A DNA stretch of 7,695 bases. Origin: CALFBG01 sp045110315. Lineage in GTDB: Bacteria > Bacteroidota > Bacteroidia > Chitinophagales > Saprospiraceae. A model generated the notes under the pieces. It did not search any database and was not told the origin of the DNA. It saw only the letters and a program-made list of their open reading frames with translations. Positions 1 to 6,145 of the stretch are shown here, piece by piece. The DNA lies in NCBI GenBank assembly GCA_045110315.1, contig JBGCFY010000261.1, forward strand, positions 1-7,695. Reading direction: 5' to 3'. Every line of letters begins with the position of its first letter. The stretch's first letter is position 1. A program made the position numbers and the translations under genes.

Positions 1-50
1 ATTTAATGGCAAATTAATTTTGTCTTAGTACTTACAAGCTATTAAACTTT

Positions 51-141
51 GAAGTTGTTTTAAAATGGGGGTTGAAATTAGCTGAAATATTGGAAATCAA
101 TGGCTTGCAAATAAATCATTTATATATTTTAAAACAACTTC
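51..141 (-). repeat. MITE-like element, copy 1, with 16-bp terminal inverted repeats
   Basis: The first 16 bases (GAAGTTGTTTTAAAAT, 51-66) are the exact reverse complement of the last 16 (126-141), so this 91-bp unit has perfect terminal inverted repeats. It holds no coding sequence. Read on the minus strand, its first 67 bases (141 down to 75) match 7558-7624 with only two differences, so it is a dispersed repeat. TTT lies immediately outside each end (48-50 and 142-144) and could be a 3-bp target duplication, but the T-rich context makes this weak. The form fits a miniature inverted-repeat transposable element derived from an insertion sequence. Which IS family it comes from cannot be told here. 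Confidence 0.7.
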
Positions 142-160
142 TTTACCTTTGGACGAAGGT

Positions 161-174
161 CGTAGAAATCTACG
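161..174. repeat. short CGTAG/CTACG hairpin
   Basis: CGTAG (161-165) and CTACG (170-174) form a 5-bp stem with an AAAT loop, 19 bases outside the MITE-like element and 71 bases before the permease start. A related but longer CGTAGC/GCTACG hairpin lies at 7631-7648. It could be a short interspersed palindrome or part of the permease 5' leader. Its function is unknown. Confidence 0.35.
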
Positions 175-245
175 TTACTTTAATTCCTTATTTTCTAATA
201 AAAATACTTACTACACTTAACCATTTCGCATAATCTTTGCCAACC

Positions 246-1661
246 ATGTTTCGCTATTTGTTAAAAAGAATATTGATTGCAGGATTTACCCTCTGGGTGA
301 TTTCGTTGGTAGCTTTCTTCCTGACGAGTATTGCTCCTGGCGACGCCGTGATGTGTGGTAGAGAAGAATGGTCCGAAGATGCTTATGGTAGTATTGATTA
401 TGAAATTTCGGCGAAGCGTCTCGGTTTAGATAAACCGTTATTTTATTTCAGCCTTAATAGCTTGGCGCATCCAGATACCTTGCATCGTTACCTTAGTAAA
501 GACAAAAAAGGAAGTTTGACGAACTTGGTCGCTCAGTATGGTAACTGGAAAGCGACGGAAGCTTATCACCATAGCATAGAAACTTGTTGGCGCAAAATAG
601 CGCACCTTCCTGATACCATTCCCAGTGAATTTGTCAATCCGGTACGAAATACTTGCGGAGATTTAAGATTTCAATATAAGGAGAATAAGATAACAGCACT
701 CTTAGCCAAACTGGAAAAACAAATAGATAAAGATGCGGCGGTAACCACTCAATTGGGAAAGGAGTTAAAGGCGATACAAACCAGCTACCAAGTATTAACG
801 GAGCATCCTACTCGCTGGAAACTTTACGTTCCTAGTTTAGCATGGCACGGATTTGATAACCAATATCATAATTGGTTTAGTCGATTTTTGAGTGGCGATT
901 TTGGTATTTCTTGTACGGATAGTCGTCCCGTGATTGATAAGGTGAAATGGTCCTTATGGTGGACGGTGGTGATGAGTATTGCGGCGATTATATTAGCCTT
1001 TTTTATTGCAATTCCGATTGGCGTTTACGCATCGACACAGCATGGTAAAGTCTTCGATCGGTGGAGTGGTGCCATTTTGTTTTTACTGTATTCTTTACCT
1101 TCTTTTTGGGTAGCGACGTTAATGGTAGTTTTCTTTACAACGGCTGAGTACGGAGAATGGACCAATATATTTGCATCAATTGGATTGGGGCAGTTATCGT
1201 CAAGTGCGCCATTTTGGGATCGATTCTGGGAAGCTGCAAACCACTTAATATTACCAATTCTTTGTATTACTTATCCAGCATTGGCGGTTATTTCGAGACA
1301 AATGCGCGGTGGGATGATTAATGTATTGCGGCAAGATTATATTCGTACGGCAAAAGCTAAAGGCTTATCGCGAACGCAGGTAATTTGGAAGCATGCCTTT
1401 CGGAATGGTCTGTTTCCCATCATTACTTTATTTGCCAATGCTTTTCCTGCTGCGGTGGGAGGTTCGGTGGTGATCGAAGTAATTTTTAACATTCATGGCA
1501 TGGGACTTACTACTTTTAATGCTATTAATGCACAAGATTGGCCGGTTGTTTATGCAATCATGATGCTAGGAGCAGTATTGACCATTCTTGGAATTTTGGT
1601 TGCAGATTTGTGCTACGTTTGGGCAGATCCTCGGGTAACTTTTGAAAATAGAAAGCTATGA
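246..1661 (+). CDS. ABC transporter permease, DppB/OppB type, with large extracytoplasmic insertion
   Basis: Inner-membrane permease of a peptide/nickel-type ABC importer, forming half of the translocation channel. The ATG at 246 gives 471 aa starting MFRYLLKRIL, the usual start of this family; an in-frame TTG at 237 is less likely. Family features are TM1 about 7-29, PGDA at 31-34, LGLDKPL at 60-66, GDFGIS at 217-222, further TM segments at about 236-261, 275-299, 333-350, 386-410 and 434-458, and the EAA loop that contacts the ATPase (DYIRTAKAKGLS, 364-375). Typical relatives are about 310-340 aa. The excess is residues 71-200, between LGLDKPL and the GDFG motif, which should lie outside the cytoplasmic membrane and includes a charged helical stretch (about 150-180). 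Cysteines 37, 114, 137 and 223 are all on that side. The stop overlaps the next gene in ATGA. The substrate cannot be told; peptides are the default guess. Confidence 0.9.
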   Translation: MFRYLLKRILIAGFTLWVISLVAFFLTSIAPGDAVMCGREEWSEDAYGSIDYEISAKRLGLDKPLFYFSLNSLAHPDTLHRYLSKDKKGSLTNLVAQYGNWKATEAYHHSIETCWRKIAHLPDTIPSEFVNPVRNTCGDLRFQYKENKITALLAKLEKQIDKDAAVTTQLGKELKAIQTSYQVLTEHPTRWKLYVPSLAWHGFDNQYHNWFSRFLSGDFGISCTDSRPVIDKVKWSLWWTVVMSIAAIILAFFIAIPIGVYASTQHGKVFDRWSGAILFLLYSLPSFWVATLMVVFFTTAEYGEWTNIFASIGLGQLSSSAPFWDRFWEAANHLILPILCITYPALAVISRQMRGGMINVLRQDYIRTAKAKGLSRTQVIWKHAFRNGLFPIITLFANAFPAAVGGSVVIEVIFNIHGMGLTTFNAINAQDWPVVYAIMMLGAVLTILGILVADLCYVWADPRVTFENRKL

Positions 1662-2977
1662 TGAGGAAGATGATAGGATGGTTGCGTGGCAAAAATAGTA
1701 TTCGGCTAGTTACTCCAGCTAGACCGCAAAGTTACTGGGGAATTGTAAAACGACAATTTCGGAATCATCGTTTGGCCAACTGGGCGCTGCGTGGTTTATA
1801 CCTCTTTATTTTTATCGCTTTTTTTGGTGATTTTTTGGCGAATGACAAACCTATTTATTGCAAAATAGACAACGAGCACCATTTTCCTGTATTTAGGGAA
1901 TATGCGGTTAATCTAGGTTTGGCTAGTTGGAAAGGAGAATTTTTTCGAAAAGACTGGGACGAACATGACTATCAAACGAAGTGGATGCCGCCCATTCCGT
2001 ATTCTTCGACGAGCCTCGATCGGAAAAACACGAATAGTAAAAGTCCCTTTGGACCGCAAAAGATAGAGAATACACGGTATTGGCATTGGTTGGGAACGGA
2101 TGATTTGGGGAGAGATGTGGCGGCGGGATTGATCAAGGGGGCTCGGGTAGCGATGCAAGTAGGAATAGTATCAATGCTAATTGCTACGCTGATTGGTGTT
2201 TTTTTAGGAACGTTAGCAGGATATTTCGGAGATTATCGGTTACAAATTTCACGAGCTAGAATTTTGTGTAACGGAATCGCAGTTTTTTTGAGTTATTTTT
2301 ATGGAATACAAACGAGACTATTTGTCTTGCAGGAAACGAAAGCTTTTGGCTGGGAACTTTGCAAGTCAATAGTATTGATCCTGTTCTTTTTTAGTCTTTT
2401 GAATGTATTGGTGAGTCTCGTTAAAAAAATTCCATTCTTTGCCCAAAAAATGCGTTTGCCGATTGATCTCATTATCATGCGGACGATAGAAATTCTTAAT
2501 TCTATTCCTGGACTATTACTAATCCTGTCGATTGTTGCTATTTTGGATAAACCTTCGATTTTTTATTTGATGATTTTTATTGGACTAATCGGTTGGACAG
2601 GAATTGCTCGTTTTATTAGAGCGGAGATGTTGCGAATTCGACAACTTGATTATATCCAAGCGGCGCAATCTATTGGCTTAAAGGATTGGCAAATCATGTT
2701 GCAGCATGCCATTCCAAATGCGCTAACGCCAGTCTTGATTACAATTGCATTCGGGATTGCAGGCGCGATTCTTTTAGAATCTACTTTATCCTTTTTAGGA
2801 GTAGGCGTACAAGTTGATGCGGTAACGTGGGGAGCTTTATTGAGGGAGGCCCGTTCTAATTTCTCTGCTTGGTGGTTAGCTATTTTTCCGGGATTAGCTA
2901 TTTTTGTAACGGTAAGCTTATTTAACCTAGTAGGAGAGGGTTTGGCAGATGCGATGGATCCAAATCAAAAGCGATAA
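1658..2977 (+). CDS. ABC transporter permease, DppC/OppC type, with two insertions
   Basis: Second permease of the same importer, expected to pair with the upstream protein; the 4-base ATGA overlap suggests translational coupling. The 439-aa product has an N-terminal cytoplasmic segment, TM1 at about 44-59, the family signature LGTDDLGRDV (145-154), TM2 about 164-187, SIPGLLLIL (282-290), the EAA loop (DYIQAAQSIGLKD, 331-343), TLSFLGVGV (376-384) and the terminal signature NLVGEGLADAMDP (423-435). Usual length is about 280-320 aa. One extra block, about residues 61-140, lies in the first extracytoplasmic loop. A second, about 192-268, separates GYFGDY from the IDLIIMR segment that normally follows almost directly, and contains hydrophobic stretches at about 203-223 and 236-255. 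No ATPase or solute-binding protein gene follows, so those partners must lie elsewhere. A second ATG three bases downstream is an equally possible start. Confidence 0.9.
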   Translation: MMRKMIGWLRGKNSIRLVTPARPQSYWGIVKRQFRNHRLANWALRGLYLFIFIAFFGDFLANDKPIYCKIDNEHHFPVFREYAVNLGLASWKGEFFRKDWDEHDYQTKWMPPIPYSSTSLDRKNTNSKSPFGPQKIENTRYWHWLGTDDLGRDVAAGLIKGARVAMQVGIVSMLIATLIGVFLGTLAGYFGDYRLQISRARILCNGIAVFLSYFYGIQTRLFVLQETKAFGWELCKSIVLILFFFSLLNVLVSLVKKIPFFAQKMRLPIDLIIMRTIEILNSIPGLLLILSIVAILDKPSIFYLMIFIGLIGWTGIARFIRAEMLRIRQLDYIQAAQSIGLKDWQIMLQHAIPNALTPVLITIAFGIAGAILLESTLSFLGVGVQVDAVTWGALLREARSNFSAWWLAIFPGLAIFVTVSLFNLVGEGLADAMDPNQKR

Positions 2978-3060
2978 TCATGTACGCAATTTATTTAAAA
3001 AATATACGCAAAAAATTGTAATTATTATAGAGAATACTTATGTTTGCAGCATGAAAGCGA

Positions 3061-3264
3061 TTAATTCTTTTTCCTCTTTTTCTTAGTCATGCTTTTCGGG
3101 AATAAGCTACTTTTGCCCCGTTTGGTGGGTAATTGCCCTTTTCGGTTAGGTTTGATTTGTGCATTTTCGTTGACGGGGCAACCCGTTTTTTGGCTGCAAG
3201 CCATTTGAGAAACGCTCAAAGATATAAGGAGGCACAAAAATAGAAGTAATTGTCGTTTTTTCAT
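3061..3264 (-). CDS. small putative lipoprotein, function unknown
   Basis: Predicted 67-aa protein. It begins MKKRQ, followed by a hydrophobic run (LLLFLCLLISLSV, 6-18) and a cysteine at 23 in SQMAC. This resembles a type II signal peptide, although Gln at -3 and Met at -2 are not ideal lipobox residues. The mature part would be only about 45 residues, with GCPVNENAQ (28-36), several Gly-Lys and Arg-Gly-Lys pairs, LFPK (54-57) and a strongly basic tail ending KKKRKKN. It is convergent to the permease gene and divergent from HU. A real gene is supported by the well-formed signal peptide; I recall similar tiny GCPxNE-containing proteins in Bacteroidota, but this is from memory. No function is assigned. 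Confidence 0.6.
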   Translation of the reverse strand: MKKRQLLLFLCLLISLSVSQMACSQKTGCPVNENAQIKPNRKGQLPTKRGKSSLFPKSMTKKKRKKN

Positions 3265-3300
3265 AAAATAAAATTAACTAATTTATTAGAACGTAAGGTA

Positions 3301-3333
3301 CAAAATATTCTTTCGAGTAAAGCGGCTGACAAA
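3301..3333 (-). promoter_or_regulatory. possible promoter of the small lipoprotein gene
   Basis: Read on the minus strand, TTTG (3333-3330) is followed after 22 bases by TATTTTG (3307-3301). This resembles the Bacteroidota -33 TTTG / -7 TAnnTTTG pattern, with one base missing in the -7 element. Transcription would begin roughly 30 bases before the ATG at 3264. The match is imperfect, so confidence is low. Confidence 0.3.
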
Positions 3334-3356
3334 TTATTTTTGACGGCTTTAGCCTC
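3315..3356. repeat. imperfect inverted repeat between divergent genes
   Basis: TAAAGC (3318-3323) pairs with GCTTTA (3346-3351), and GAG (3315-3317) can extend the stem with CTC (3354-3356) past a GC bulge. Inside the right arm GGCTTTAGCC (3345-3354) is itself a short palindrome. It overlaps the possible lipoprotein promoter, so it could be an operator, but it may be just a small interspersed palindrome. Confidence 0.3.
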
Positions 3357-3414
3357 AAAATTCAGTTCAAATATTAGGAATTCAATGAATTGTGAATTTT
3401 TTTAATATGAAAAC

Positions 3415-3445
3415 TTGATTTTAATAGAATAAGCATATAAATTTG
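3415..3445 (+). promoter_or_regulatory. Bacteroidota-type promoter of the HU gene
   Basis: TTG (3415-3417) and TAAATTTG (3438-3445) match the -33 TTG and -7 TAnnTTTG elements used by the Bacteroidota primary sigma factor, separated by 20 bases, as expected. The transcription start would lie near 3450, giving a leader of about 30 bases before the HU ATG at 3480. No Shine-Dalgarno sequence is present, which is normal for this phylum. Confidence 0.6.
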
Positions 3446-3479
3446 TGCCAACATTATCAAAATTATTAAATTCTTTAAG

Positions 3480-3752
3480 ATGAACAAAGGAGATTTAATC
3501 AACAAAGTAGCTGAAAGTGCTAATTTAACAAAAGCACAAGCTGCAGAAGCACTTAATTGTGTTATTAACTCTATTTCTGAAACCCTAAAAGATGGAACGA
3601 AAGTTTCTTTGTTAGGTTTCGGTACTTTTATGGCTGCTGAAAGAAAAGCTCGTGCGGGTAGAAACCCTAAAACAGGCGAAACTATCAATATCCCTAGCAA
3701 GACTGTAGTGAAATTCAAAGCTGGAAAAGAGCTTACAGAAAACTTGAACTAG
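3480..3752 (+). CDS. HU family DNA-binding protein
   Basis: Nucleoid-associated protein that binds and bends DNA as a homodimer or heterodimer, with little sequence preference. The 90-aa length is exactly that of classic HU. It starts MNKGDLINKVAE, with the helix-turn-helix dimerisation region at about 1-45. The HU/IHF signature GFGTF (46-50) and AERKARAGRNP (53-63) follows, including the intercalating proline at 63 at the tip of the DNA-binding arm; the arm continues to about 75. The gene stands alone between its own promoter and terminator. HU and IHF subunits are similar; the length and the RNPKTGE arm favour an HU-type protein, without allowing an alpha or beta assignment. Confidence 0.96.
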   Translation: MNKGDLINKVAESANLTKAQAAEALNCVINSISETLKDGTKVSLLGFGTFMAAERKARAGRNPKTGETINIPSKTVVKFKAGKELTENLN

Positions 3753-3773
3753 TACTATCCATAGTTTACACAC

Positions 3774-3809
3774 AAGGGGCAAGTTGGTAAATAACCAACT
3801 TGCCCTTTT
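3774..3809 (+). terminator. rho-independent terminator after HU
   Basis: A 15-bp stem (3774-3788 with 3794-3808, one G-U pair) with an AAATA loop is followed by a short T tract (3806-3809). It starts 22 bases after the HU stop codon. The GC-rich core GGGCAAGTTGGT pairing with ACCAACTTGCCC makes it strong, and it separates HU from the transketolase genes. Confidence 0.85.
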
Positions 3810-4138
3810 GTATTATACAGGTAATCATAGTATTACTCATCTGCTTTATTTCCCATATAAAAATAAGCAATGTAAATATTCTATATTCCTCTTCCTTTAT
3901 CCCTTAAGGATTATAAATCTCACCCACGGAAAGGCTATTTTCTCCTTTTTAATTTTTACTTTTGTAGGAATCAATCAAGCGTTTTTTAGTTGTAAACTTG
4001 ATGAATCATACTAAGCCTATCTTTTTATAATTTTTTATAAAATTTGTAGTAAAATATCTATAGCCAGCCAAACCAGCTATAACGCTCCCTTAGTTTTTTC
4101 CTTATTTCTTACGACTAGCAACGCAATCAAGAACAAAA
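3810..4138. other. gene-free region upstream of the transketolase genes
   Basis: This AT-rich stretch of about 330 bases contains no convincing gene. Two promoter-like pieces are visible for the downstream genes. TACTTTTG (3957-3964) is a perfect -7 element without a TTG at the right distance upstream. TTG (3998-4000) is followed after 17 bases by TATCTTTT (4018-4025), one mismatch from TAnnTTTG. Either would leave a leader of roughly 100-170 bases before 4139. I see no recognisable riboswitch or tRNA in it. Confidence 0.4.
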
Positions 4139-4999
4139 ATGAATCACACAATGGCAGATACTCAAAAATTAAAAGATATTGCTCAACAAGTTCGACGAGA
4201 TATCCTTCGACAAGTACACCAAGTTTCAAGTGGTCACCCTGGTGGCTCTTTAGGCTGTGCAGATTTCTTTACTGCGTTGTATTTTGAAATAATGGATCAT
4301 GATCCTTCCTTTAATATGAAAGGAAAAGGAGAAGATGTTTTCTTCTTGTCTAATGGTCATATCTCTCCCGTATGGTACAGCGTATTGGCACGAAGTGGTT
4401 ATTTTGAGGTGGCAGAATTGGCTACTTTCCGTAAACTTAACTCTCGACTCCAAGGTCACCCCGCTACCGAAGAAGGTTTACCCGGTATTCGTGTTGCTTC
4501 TGGTTCTTTGGGGCAAGGTATTTCCGTCGCGATCGGCGTTGCTTTGGCTAAGAAAATGGATGGCGATGATAAACTCGTTTACGTATTAACGGGAGATGGA
4601 GAATTACAAGAGGGACAGATTTGGGAAGCCGTTTTATTTGCAACCCACAACAAAGTGGACAATATGATCGTCACCGTAGATTGGAACGGTCAACAGATAG
4701 ACGGTGCTAATAAAGACGTTTTGACCCTCGGAGATTTACCCGCAAAGTGGGAATCTTTTGGTTGGGAAGTCTTACATACAGATGGAAACGATATGGAAAA
4801 AATGTTAGCTACTTTCGCCGAAGCAAAAGCATTAACCGGAAAGGGAAAACCAATCGTAATTTTAATGAAAACAGAAATGGGCGCCGGTGTCGATTTCATG
4901 ATGGGCACGCACAAGTGGCATGGCTCTGCACCTAACGACGAACAACTGGCGGAAGCGTTATCACAACTACCAGAAACATTAGGCGATTACCCTCTTTAA
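4139..4999 (+). CDS. transketolase, N-terminal subunit (thiamine diphosphate-binding)
   Basis: N-terminal half of a split transketolase, which transfers two-carbon ketol units between sugar phosphates in the non-oxidative pentose phosphate pathway. The 286-aa product carries the diphosphate-binding domain: SGHPGGSLG (31-39), SNGHISP (71-77), SGSLGQG (121-127), and the ThDP/metal motif GDGELQEGQ (152-160) running to DWNG (181-184), then THKWHG (257-262). These match the transketolase family closely. An ATG at 4151 (MADTQKLKDI) is an alternative start that agrees better with usual homologue beginnings. The partner subunit starts 68 bases downstream, and the two are probably co-transcribed and form one enzyme. 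The exact sugar substrate cannot be read from sequence; split transketolases also occur in special sugar pathways. Confidence 0.93.
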   Translation: MNHTMADTQKLKDIAQQVRRDILRQVHQVSSGHPGGSLGCADFFTALYFEIMDHDPSFNMKGKGEDVFFLSNGHISPVWYSVLARSGYFEVAELATFRKLNSRLQGHPATEEGLPGIRVASGSLGQGISVAIGVALAKKMDGDDKLVYVLTGDGELQEGQIWEAVLFATHNKVDNMIVTVDWNGQQIDGANKDVLTLGDLPAKWESFGWEVLHTDGNDMEKMLATFAEAKALTGKGKPIVILMKTEMGAGVDFMMGTHKWHGSAPNDEQLAEALSQLPETLGDYPL

Positions 5000-5067
5000 T
5001 AAACAACTTTAATAGCTAAACTGCGGAAGAAAATATTTTAACGTAGAAACTTGAAAGATTATAAATT

Positions 5068-6024
5068 ATGTTGGACAATATAAATTTTACAGAAAAAAAA
5101 GCAACCCGAGATGGATTTGGTGATGGTTTGTTAGAATTGGGTAAACAAGATGATTCGGTTATTGCTTTAACGGCCGATTTATTGGGTTCTTTAAAAATGG
5201 GAGCTTTCAAAAATTCTTTTCCCGATCGTTTTATTCAAGTCGGTATTGCCGAAGCGAATATGATGGGAATTGCCGCAGGATTAGCAACGGCAGGAAAAAT
5301 TCCTTTCACCGGAACTTTTGCGAACTTTTCTACGGGTCGAGTGTATGATCAGATTAGACAGTCGATTGCTTACTCCGATAAAAATGTCAAAATCTGTGCT
5401 TCGCACGCGGGCTTAACTTTAGGCGAAGACGGCGCAACGCACCAAATTTTGGAAGATATTGGAATGATGAAAATGTTGCCAGGAATGGTCGTCATCAATC
5501 CTTGTGATTATAACCAAACGAAGGCAGCAACCATTGCTATTGGGAAACATCACGGTCCTGCTTACTTGCGTTTTGGTAGACCGAAATGGCCTATTTTTAC
5601 TCCGGCAGATCAAAAATTTGAAATCGGAAAAGCTTTGTTGTTAGCAGAAGGAACGGACGTAAGTATTTTTGCTACGGGACATTTAGTTTGGACCGCAATC
5701 GAAGCGGCCAAAGCCTTAGCGACAAAAGGGGTAAGTTGTGAAGTGATTAACATTCACACGATCAAACCTTTGGACGAAGAAGCTATTCTTGCTTCCGTGA
5801 GTAAAACGAAGTGTGTCGTTAGTGCAGAAGAACATCAGCGTAATGGTGGTTTGGGAGATTCTATTGCACAGTTGCTGGCACGGAAAATGCCCTGTCCTAT
5901 GGAGTACGTGGCGGTAAATGATCAGTTCGGAGAAAGTGGTACCTCAAATGAGTTGCTAGAGAAATATGGTCTAGGGAAAAATGATGTTATCGCGGCGGTA
6001 GATAAAGTTTTAAAAAGAAAATAA
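5068..6024 (+). CDS. transketolase, C-terminal subunit (pyrimidine-binding and C-terminal domains)
   Basis: Second half of the split transketolase, 318 aa. It supplies the pyrimidine (PYR) domain, with GIAEANMMGIAAGLA (59-73) including the catalytic Glu62 that activates the ThDP aminopyrimidine, and the conserved HAGLTLGEDGATHQ segment (113-126). The C-terminal domain follows from about 185, with HTIKPLDEEAI (230-240) and EEHQRNGGLGDSIAQLL (254-270). All key parts are intact, so with the upstream subunit a complete active site is expected. Similar domain order occurs in the E1-beta of 2-oxoacid dehydrogenases and in DXS, but the N-terminal partner is transketolase-like. The stop codon lies 2 bases before the riboswitch-like structure of the next gene. 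Confidence 0.93.
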   Translation: MLDNINFTEKKATRDGFGDGLLELGKQDDSVIALTADLLGSLKMGAFKNSFPDRFIQVGIAEANMMGIAAGLATAGKIPFTGTFANFSTGRVYDQIRQSIAYSDKNVKICASHAGLTLGEDGATHQILEDIGMMKMLPGMVVINPCDYNQTKAATIAIGKHHGPAYLRFGRPKWPIFTPADQKFEIGKALLLAEGTDVSIFATGHLVWTAIEAAKALATKGVSCEVINIHTIKPLDEEAILASVSKTKCVVSAEEHQRNGGLGDSIAQLLARKMPCPMEYVAVNDQFGESGTSNELLEKYGLGKNDVIAAVDKVLKRK

Positions 6025-6026
6025 AC

Positions 6027-6111
6027 TGGGTGCTTTGATGATCTAAAATTAGTTATTCATCAAATAATAAACAATACGGTAAGCATCCATGTGGTGTGTT
6101 GAAGCTAAAAA
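6027..6111 (+). promoter_or_regulatory. candidate SAM-II-type riboswitch with an enlarged first loop
   Basis: Three interlocking pairings are visible. P1 is 8 bp: TGGGTGCT (6027-6034) with AGCATCCA (6082-6089), one G-U pair. Within the long first loop, TTGATGA (6035-6041) pairs with TCATCAA (6057-6063). A pseudoknot helix joins the 3' part of that loop, CAATAC (6072-6077), to GTGTTG (6096-6101), 6 bp with one G-U. Immediately after comes AAGCTAAAAA (6102-6111), the same AGCUAAAAA tail I recall from the alphaproteobacterial SAM-II aptamer. This is the SAM-II topology: P1, long loop 1, H-type pseudoknot, GCUAAA. Classic SAM-II has a first loop of under 20 nt; here it is 47. The position, 35 bases before a trans-sulfuration gene, fits. 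The expression platform is unclear; with no Shine-Dalgarno, blocking of initiation or early termination are both possible. Confidence 0.68.
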
Positions 6112-6145
6112 CTTCCTCGTGTGGCTTGCATTAAAATATTAGATA

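Noticed and set aside
144..151. TACCTTTG as the promoter of the permease genes
   Set aside because: It matches the -7 TAnnTTTG element perfectly, but no TTG lies 17-23 bases upstream, where the end of the repeat element sits; half a promoter is not enough to call.
231..239. TAATCTTTG just before the permease start as a -7 element, and TTG at 237 as start codon
   Set aside because: The spacing inside the motif is one base too long, and it would make the transcript leaderless. The ATG at 246 gives the usual family N-terminus.
2980..3040. Possible terminator after the second permease (CAATTT ... AAATTG and two TACGCAA repeats)
   Set aside because: The stem is only 6 AT-rich pairs with a long loop and no clear T tract; it does not resemble a real terminator.
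3374..3718. Minus-strand open frame of 114 codons opposite the HU gene
   Set aside because: It lies mostly antisense to a certain HU gene and its promoter region; the apparent protein is a shadow without family features.
3784..4014. Plus-strand open frame of 76 codons after HU
   Set aside because: It starts inside the HU terminator hairpin and has a phenylalanine/isoleucine/tyrosine-rich composition typical of AT-rich non-coding DNA, with no recognisable motif.
6089..6142. A 17-codon frame (MWCVEAKNFLVWLALKY) that could be a leader peptide before the trans-sulfuration gene
   Set aside because: It has no run of methionine or cysteine codons as an attenuator would, and the pseudoknot plus AGCTAAAAA tail explains the same sequence better.
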